64,000 nucleotides of DNA, from NCBI GenBank assembly GCA_013285405.1, contig CP053446.1:2465001-2529000 (forward strand), given 5' to 3'. Shown here piece after piece: positions 55,928-64,000 of the stretch; within the stretch, counting starts at the first letter, position 1; the number at the start of each line of letters is the position of its first letter. Under the pieces are notes generated by a model, which saw only the letters and a program-made list of their open reading frames with translations, was not told the origin of the DNA and did no database searches. The DNA is from Ignavibacteriota bacterium. Lineage in GTDB: Bacteria; Bacteroidota; Ignavibacteria; Ignavibacteriales; Ignavibacteriaceae. A program made the position numbers and the translations under genes.

Positions 55928-57873
55928 TCACTTAAACCTATAAAAGTATCTCCCCCAAAAATTTATCTGACTATAATTTAACATAAAATAGTTTATAGAC
56001 AAACCGACATTTGTGTAGCCCCCTCCATTAATTAAATAAATGTTCCAGCAGTCAATTACCGGTGAATCAATCAATCCTTGTGTCAAATCGACTTCACTCG
56101 GACCACCTGGGATCGTATGAGAGTGAATAGTCTGAGTTGTGCCTGGTGGAAGAAGTATTTCTTTTCTAATTTTTCTCCCTTCAGTAATTGTTTCACTTTG
56201 TTTCCATTTTCCCTTGAGTTGATCACCTTCGAAGATTGACCCCGCTTCATTCCCTTCGAGATGAGCTTCCCTTATTGCATTATCTATTTCTTCCCTATTT
56301 TCATCTAGCACAGGAATACCAGTTTTTCTATTATATCTAATTGTTTTTTCAAGATAATAATCGCCAACACTTATTAGACCTCCAATTAAAGCATTTTGTA
56401 AATAAGCTTCCTGTGAATTAATTCCGGCTGCTAATCCTCCGCCTACAAACGAAGCAAAAGGTCCCCCTATAGACTTTATTGAACCACCTAAGAATCCAGC
56501 TCCGAAACTTCGCCAAAACTCATTGGGCTTATCACCCGATAGCCAAGACATAGCCAAATCATTTAAACTACCGCTAATACCTGCACCAATCCCAGCAGAT
56601 ATCATTGCAGAAGAACCTGCAGTAATAGTCGATGTAAAGCCTGTGAAGGCCATTCCTAAACCAGCTGTTGCTACATTTATTGCCATAGAAGCCCCTATAT
56701 ATCCTAATAATCCAAAACCAGTTACGCCTTTTTCTCTAGCAATTTTTTCACCCATAATAGCTCCCAGAAAGAGAGGTACAACAAACCACCTACCATTTCT
56801 ATCTACTCTAATAACAGGATTATTTCCCGCATAACCAAAAGGAGAGAAGTTCTGCATAGCAGGATCGTAGGCATAGAACATACCAAGCTCAGCATCGTAC
56901 ATTCTTGCTCTAAAGTTGTACAAACCGTTCTCGTCATCAAACTCCTGGCTTGTAAACTTATATGCTACATCTGTACTTACAGAGGAGTACATTATTCTCC
57001 CAAACGGAGAGTAGTTATATTTTGAGTCAACTTGATTACTGCTGTTTAGCACCATCCTTGTAGAACCAAGATGATCTTTAAGCACATAATTAACAGTACT
57101 GCCATCTTTGATTGCAACCAAACCTGTGGGACCATATATATAAAGGATTGTATTAATTAGAGTCGAAAACTCGTAATTTTTCTCAATCAAAGGATAATCA
57201 CTTAAACCTCTAAAGTAAAAAGTTTTAAAAGTATGATCGTACAAAAGGAATTGTTTTAAGACCCGTTCATTCGCAGCATCATAAATGGACGATCCAATAC
57301 TATTATATTCATCATCAATCGTGGTAGATGTTAAATTAAAATACGAATCATAGGTTAACGATATACTTTTAGGTGTAGAGTATATAATATTTCCATTTTT
57401 ATCATGACTATATACTGTGTTTGCTGATCCATCCGTATTTTTAATAAGATTTGTGGCATCAAAATATTTATAGTTACGGTTAGTTCCTTCATTTATAAAT
57501 AACAGGTTGCCGTTTGCATCAAATTTTGTTTCATTGTTAGTTCCGACACCGATATCATAGTTATTATATCCAGCCCACATACCAAAATGGTCTGCTACCT
57601 GCATTCTTCCTAAATTATCATACTTAAATTGAGTGATATAGTCGTACAGATTAGCAATACTCTTATCCATAAATGCTATCTGTGAAATATTACCGGTGTA
57701 GTACCCGCATTTCCATAACCGTCGGAATGATACAACAACTCTTCTGACATATAGCTATCTTCTATTTTGCTGAGCCATCCATGGTTGTTATAGGTTAATG
57801 TACGGGTTACAGCATTGTTGTTAAAATATTCCCATTTCAATGTTCTTATACTCATCTGATTATCTTCTTGCAA
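55928..57873 (-). pseudogene. Rhs/YD-repeat protein remnant with JAMM-like C-terminus
   Basis: Two minus-strand frames (57873-57676 and 57670-55928) together encode about 645 residues. YD-repeat sequence is clear (FKYDNLGRMQV, KFDANGNLLF), as is the Rhs core end (YNYSPFGRIM, YNFRARMYDAELGMFYAYDP, FGYAGNNPVIRVDRNG). A glycine-rich hydrophobic segment follows, then a variable C-terminus with IHSHTIPGGPSEVD, close to the JAMM/JAB metalloprotease pattern HxHx7SxxD but one residue short. The frame breaks near 57690-57700, and the large N-terminal part and any export signal are missing. It looks like the displaced 3' end of a polymorphic toxin gene. Confidence 0.8.
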
Positions 57874-58045
57874 GAATCAACTTTTTATTTCTTAAATATC
57901 TTTAATATTTAAAAAACAAACAACAAAAATCTTGAAATACCGTTTAACAAAATTAAAAGTCTATTCTAACCAAAATTTCTTAAATTGCATTTCAAAACTT
58001 ACATAAGTATGTTAAACGCACTTTTATTAAGGAGTTAGACACTGA

Positions 58046-61444
<3,399 letters not shown>

Positions 61445-61474
61445 TTTATTTATTCTTTAATAGTTTCAAGTGCA

Positions 61475-63874
61475 ATGATCACCGATCTCTTTAAAGATAG
61501 AATTTATTTTTTATTTTCAATTTTGATTATTCTAACCGGTTGCGGTGTCTGGGATAACTTCATCACTTACTTCAATCTTTACTATAATGCAGATGAGCTC
61601 TACACAAAAATTGAAAAACAGATAACAGATCAGAAAAAAGACCTGTTTTCTGTTGAACCATCCACAATTCCTCCGGCTGCAAATGCAGACGTTCAGAAAT
61701 TAATAGAAAAATGTTCAGCCATTCTTCAGTTCCATTCAAATTCTTCTTATGTAGATGAAGCACTGTTGATGCTGGGAAAAGCTTTTTACTATCAGAAGAA
61801 CTATATGAAATCCCAGCAGAAATTTAAAGAACTAATCGCAAGTGATCCGGAAGGTGAGTATGCACTCGAATCAAAACTTTGGATCGGCAAGTGTGATATG
61901 AGATTAAGAAATTATTCCGATGCTTTGGCAACTCTTACAGAAGTAAGAGACATAGGAATAGAAGAAGATGAAGAAGAAATTGTTGAGCAGGCTTATATTG
62001 AGGAGATTGTTTACAGAAAAACTATAAATGATATTCCTGCTGCAATACAGGTTGCAAATGAATTCCTCGGAATATCAGATAATGAAACAATCAATGCTGA
62101 GCTTTGGCACGAAGTAGGTAACCTGAATATGCAGATTGGTGATATCCAGAATGCTGTAATAGCATACGAACAGGTATTTGAACATTCACCAGCGTATGAC
62201 CTTGAAGTTTCTGCAAAACTCAAACTTGGTAATGCACTCAGGCAAATCGGCGAACCCGAAAGAGCTTATGATATTTTCACTAACATGCGTTCAGAAGATA
62301 AGTATGCTGATAAATATTCAGATATAGATCTTGAAATTGGTATTACAGAAAATGCTCTTGGTAATTATGAGGCAGCAATTACTAAACTAACTGTGGTTGA
62401 TACCACTTATAAAAATACTTCCGTTGCTGGTGCTGCCAAATATGAAATTGGCAGCGTTTATGAACACGGATTAAAATTGCTGGATAGTGCAGCGGTTTAT
62501 TATCAAAAAGCCTCAACTTCTCAGCTACCAAAAGAATATATTCAACCTGCAAAAGAGAAGCAGCGTTTATTCAACCGGTATGTAATTATAAAGCGGGAAT
62601 TGACTAAATACGGAAAACAGTTGTTCTATTTGCAATATCCTGAGCAATTCGCAATGGATTCAATAAAGTACGTACAGGATTCATTAGCTATCGCAGAAGA
62701 AATTAAAAATGTTCAGGAACTGCAGGAAAGCTGGTCGGGACTTGAGACATTACTTCTTGGTGATACCGATACAACGGGATTTTATTTTGATTCTTTAAAA
62801 GTAGCTGATACTCTGGTTGTTCATCTCAAAGACTCGCTGGAGTTTATAAACAGAGATACGATAATGACAAAAGTACGATATCCCAAACCGGAAGATTCAT
62901 TACTCGTAGCACAATTTGATAGTATGTTTACTAACCGGACTTTCGATCCGAATGCGAAAGTTCTCCTCGAACAAAAAATGCGCGAACGCGAAGCGCTTGC
63001 TAACCAACTGATTTCAGCTTTGCCTGACACACTTAAGTTTAAAAATAATCCTCCGAGAAAACCGAAAATAAGTGAGGATTCTCTAAAAACACTTGTTGCA
63101 AAAAATCAACTTGATCTTGGCAATCTATTTTTATCTGAATTTGATCTGCCTGATTCTGCTTATAAATATTATTACAGCAACCTCACCGAGTATCCTGACA
63201 ATTCATATTATGCAAATTCATTGTTTGCAATGGGCAGCTACTATCTTACAGAAGATAATCAGAAAAGTGCTGATAGTCTTTTCAACATTATTTACGATAA
63301 TTATAAAAATGAAAGTATAGTTAACGCAGCAGCAGTAAAGCTGAATAAACCACTTATAGATTTGAAATATGATCCGGCGGTTAATGAATACAAACTTGCA
63401 GAAGAATTTTTACTTGCAGGAGATTATTATTCAGCAATTAACAAACTGAAAGAAATACCTGAGTTGTATCCAAATTCTGATATTGCGCCAAAAGCTATTT
63501 ATGCTTCCGGCTGGATAGAGGAGAATGAGCTTAAAGATTATCCGGCAGCAGTTACAGCTTACGATACACTCATCTTAAAATATCCTGCGTCTGAATATGT
63601 TCGCGTGGTTGCACCAAAAGTTACAGCATATAAACAGGAAAAAAAGAAACAGGAAACTGCATTACTTGATTCTTTGAATGCATTAGTGGTAGCAGATTCA
63701 AATGGAGTTAACAATATGGTTAATGTTGACTCTTTAGCTGTTACTCCACTTGATACGATTCAGGTCGCTTTGGAAGAGGAACAGCAGCTTCCCGAACAAA
63801 AACAAACAGTAAGCGAGAAGAAAAAGCTCCCTGTAAATAAAGAGCCTGTCTGGAATCCACGCAGGCGAAGATAG
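61475..63874 (+). CDS. TPR lipoprotein, possible T9SS PorW/SprE-like component
   Basis: A 799-aa lipoprotein: the signal ends LTGCG with a lipobox (Cys near residue 23). The segment after it (DNFITYFNLYYNADELYTKI) resembles the start of PorW/SprE, the large TPR lipoproteins of T9SS and gliding machinery. Many TPR units follow over residues 60-340 and 560-700; a polar linker separates the two blocks and the tail is basic (NPRRRR). T9SS cargo in this window makes the role plausible, but YfgL/BamD-like TPR lipoproteins are alternatives. ATG 61475 is preferred to TTG 61433 because it gives the normal signal length. Confidence 0.7.
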   Translation: MITDLFKDRIYFLFSILIILTGCGVWDNFITYFNLYYNADELYTKIEKQITDQKKDLFSVEPSTIPPAANADVQKLIEKCSAILQFHSNSSYVDEALLMLGKAFYYQKNYMKSQQKFKELIASDPEGEYALESKLWIGKCDMRLRNYSDALATLTEVRDIGIEEDEEEIVEQAYIEEIVYRKTINDIPAAIQVANEFLGISDNETINAELWHEVGNLNMQIGDIQNAVIAYEQVFEHSPAYDLEVSAKLKLGNALRQIGEPERAYDIFTNMRSEDKYADKYSDIDLEIGITENALGNYEAAITKLTVVDTTYKNTSVAGAAKYEIGSVYEHGLKLLDSAAVYYQKASTSQLPKEYIQPAKEKQRLFNRYVIIKRELTKYGKQLFYLQYPEQFAMDSIKYVQDSLAIAEEIKNVQELQESWSGLETLLLGDTDTTGFYFDSLKVADTLVVHLKDSLEFINRDTIMTKVRYPKPEDSLLVAQFDSMFTNRTFDPNAKVLLEQKMREREALANQLISALPDTLKFKNNPPRKPKISEDSLKTLVAKNQLDLGNLFLSEFDLPDSAYKYYYSNLTEYPDNSYYANSLFAMGSYYLTEDNQKSADSLFNIIYDNYKNESIVNAAAVKLNKPLIDLKYDPAVNEYKLAEEFLLAGDYYSAINKLKEIPELYPNSDIAPKAIYASGWIEENELKDYPAAVTAYDTLILKYPASEYVRVVAPKVTAYKQEKKKQETALLDSLNALVVADSNGVNNMVNVDSLAVTPLDTIQVALEEEQQLPEQKQTVSEKKKLPVNKEPVWNPRRRR

Positions 63875-63977
63875 TTCCAAGATCAAAGAAGAAAGAATAA
63901 TATTTTTAATCTTTTGACTTTAATCTTTTATCTTAATTTTTAAACTGTTCATCTCATTTATCTATTTCAATTGAAAC

Positions 63978-64000
63978 ATGAACCGACGTCATCTTTTAGA
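63978..64000 (+). CDS. Possible start of a further gene, cut by window end
   Basis: ATG 63978 opens a frame MNRRHLL that runs off the window end. The 103 bases before it include a T-rich stretch and no clear ribosome-binding site. Too short to identify. Confidence 0.25.

Overview
The window is AT-rich, densely coded bacterial DNA, most likely from the class Ignavibacteria (Bacteroidetes/Chlorobi group). Three secreted proteins end in a type IX secretion (T9SS) sorting domain carrying the NYPNPFNPST signature common in Ignavibacteria. The succinate dehydrogenase is of the three-subunit cytochrome b558 type. Three intergenic regions (upstream of the tRNA, sdhC and greA) carry promoters of the Bacteroidetes pattern TTG-N20-TAnnTTTG. 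I could not run any search, so family names rest on motifs read by eye.

Layout. 1-5.0 kb: a frameshifted TPR-CHAT protein (5' partial), a TPR protein and a probable di-heme cytochrome b. 5.0-10.5 kb: a five-gene minus-strand operon (OprB-like porin, second barrel, imelysin, di-heme oxidoreductase, small unknown protein) that looks like an iron locus, headed by a 25-bp palindrome. 10.5-24.6 kb: sdhCAB, a large acidic protein, obgE, tRNA-Met, secG, a PBP4-type peptidase, a LOG protein, rpsU with a zinc-ribbon/Tudor-like partner, an ECF-like sigma factor with an M14 peptidase, a thioredoxin-like protein and a small barrel. 24.7-33.4 kb: an AddB-like nuclease, two T9SS-exported metallopeptidases and greA with an unusual leader hairpin. 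33.5-39.3 kb: the tilS-hpt-ftsH operon with a polyprenol/diacylglycerol kinase-like gene and a DUF4837 gene. 39.4-44.5 kb: three secreted proteins headed by a heptanucleotide repeat. 44.5-49.5 kb: a DUF2723 membrane protein and glnE. 58.0-64.0 kb: secA, glnB and a large TPR lipoprotein.

The accessory part is 49.5-57.9 kb. Four copies of a 39-bp sequence that appears to be the glnE promoter (49477, 51665, 52590, 53455) are spread over 4 kb. Each sits upstream of a different minus-strand unit: glnE itself; a broken HTH antitoxin and a Bro-N protein; a MNT/HEPN toxin-antitoxin pair; and an unknown 158-aa protein. Two copies lie in a 152-bp duplication that includes the first codons of glnE. The other two lie in a 401-bp duplication that carries a MITE-like element and the 3' end of the HEPN gene, one copy of which is fused to a decayed gspF. 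Beyond this are a frameshifted Rhs remnant with a JAMM-like C-terminus and a frameshifted secreted protein. This promoter-headed array is the most unusual structure in the window. The second is the (CCATCAA)5 tract at 39513, whose copy number decides whether an ATG-started frame reaches a secreted lysozyme-like protein.

Caution: several single-base frameshifts (about 2800, 55614-55620, 57690-57700) could be sequencing errors, particularly the one in a homopolymer.
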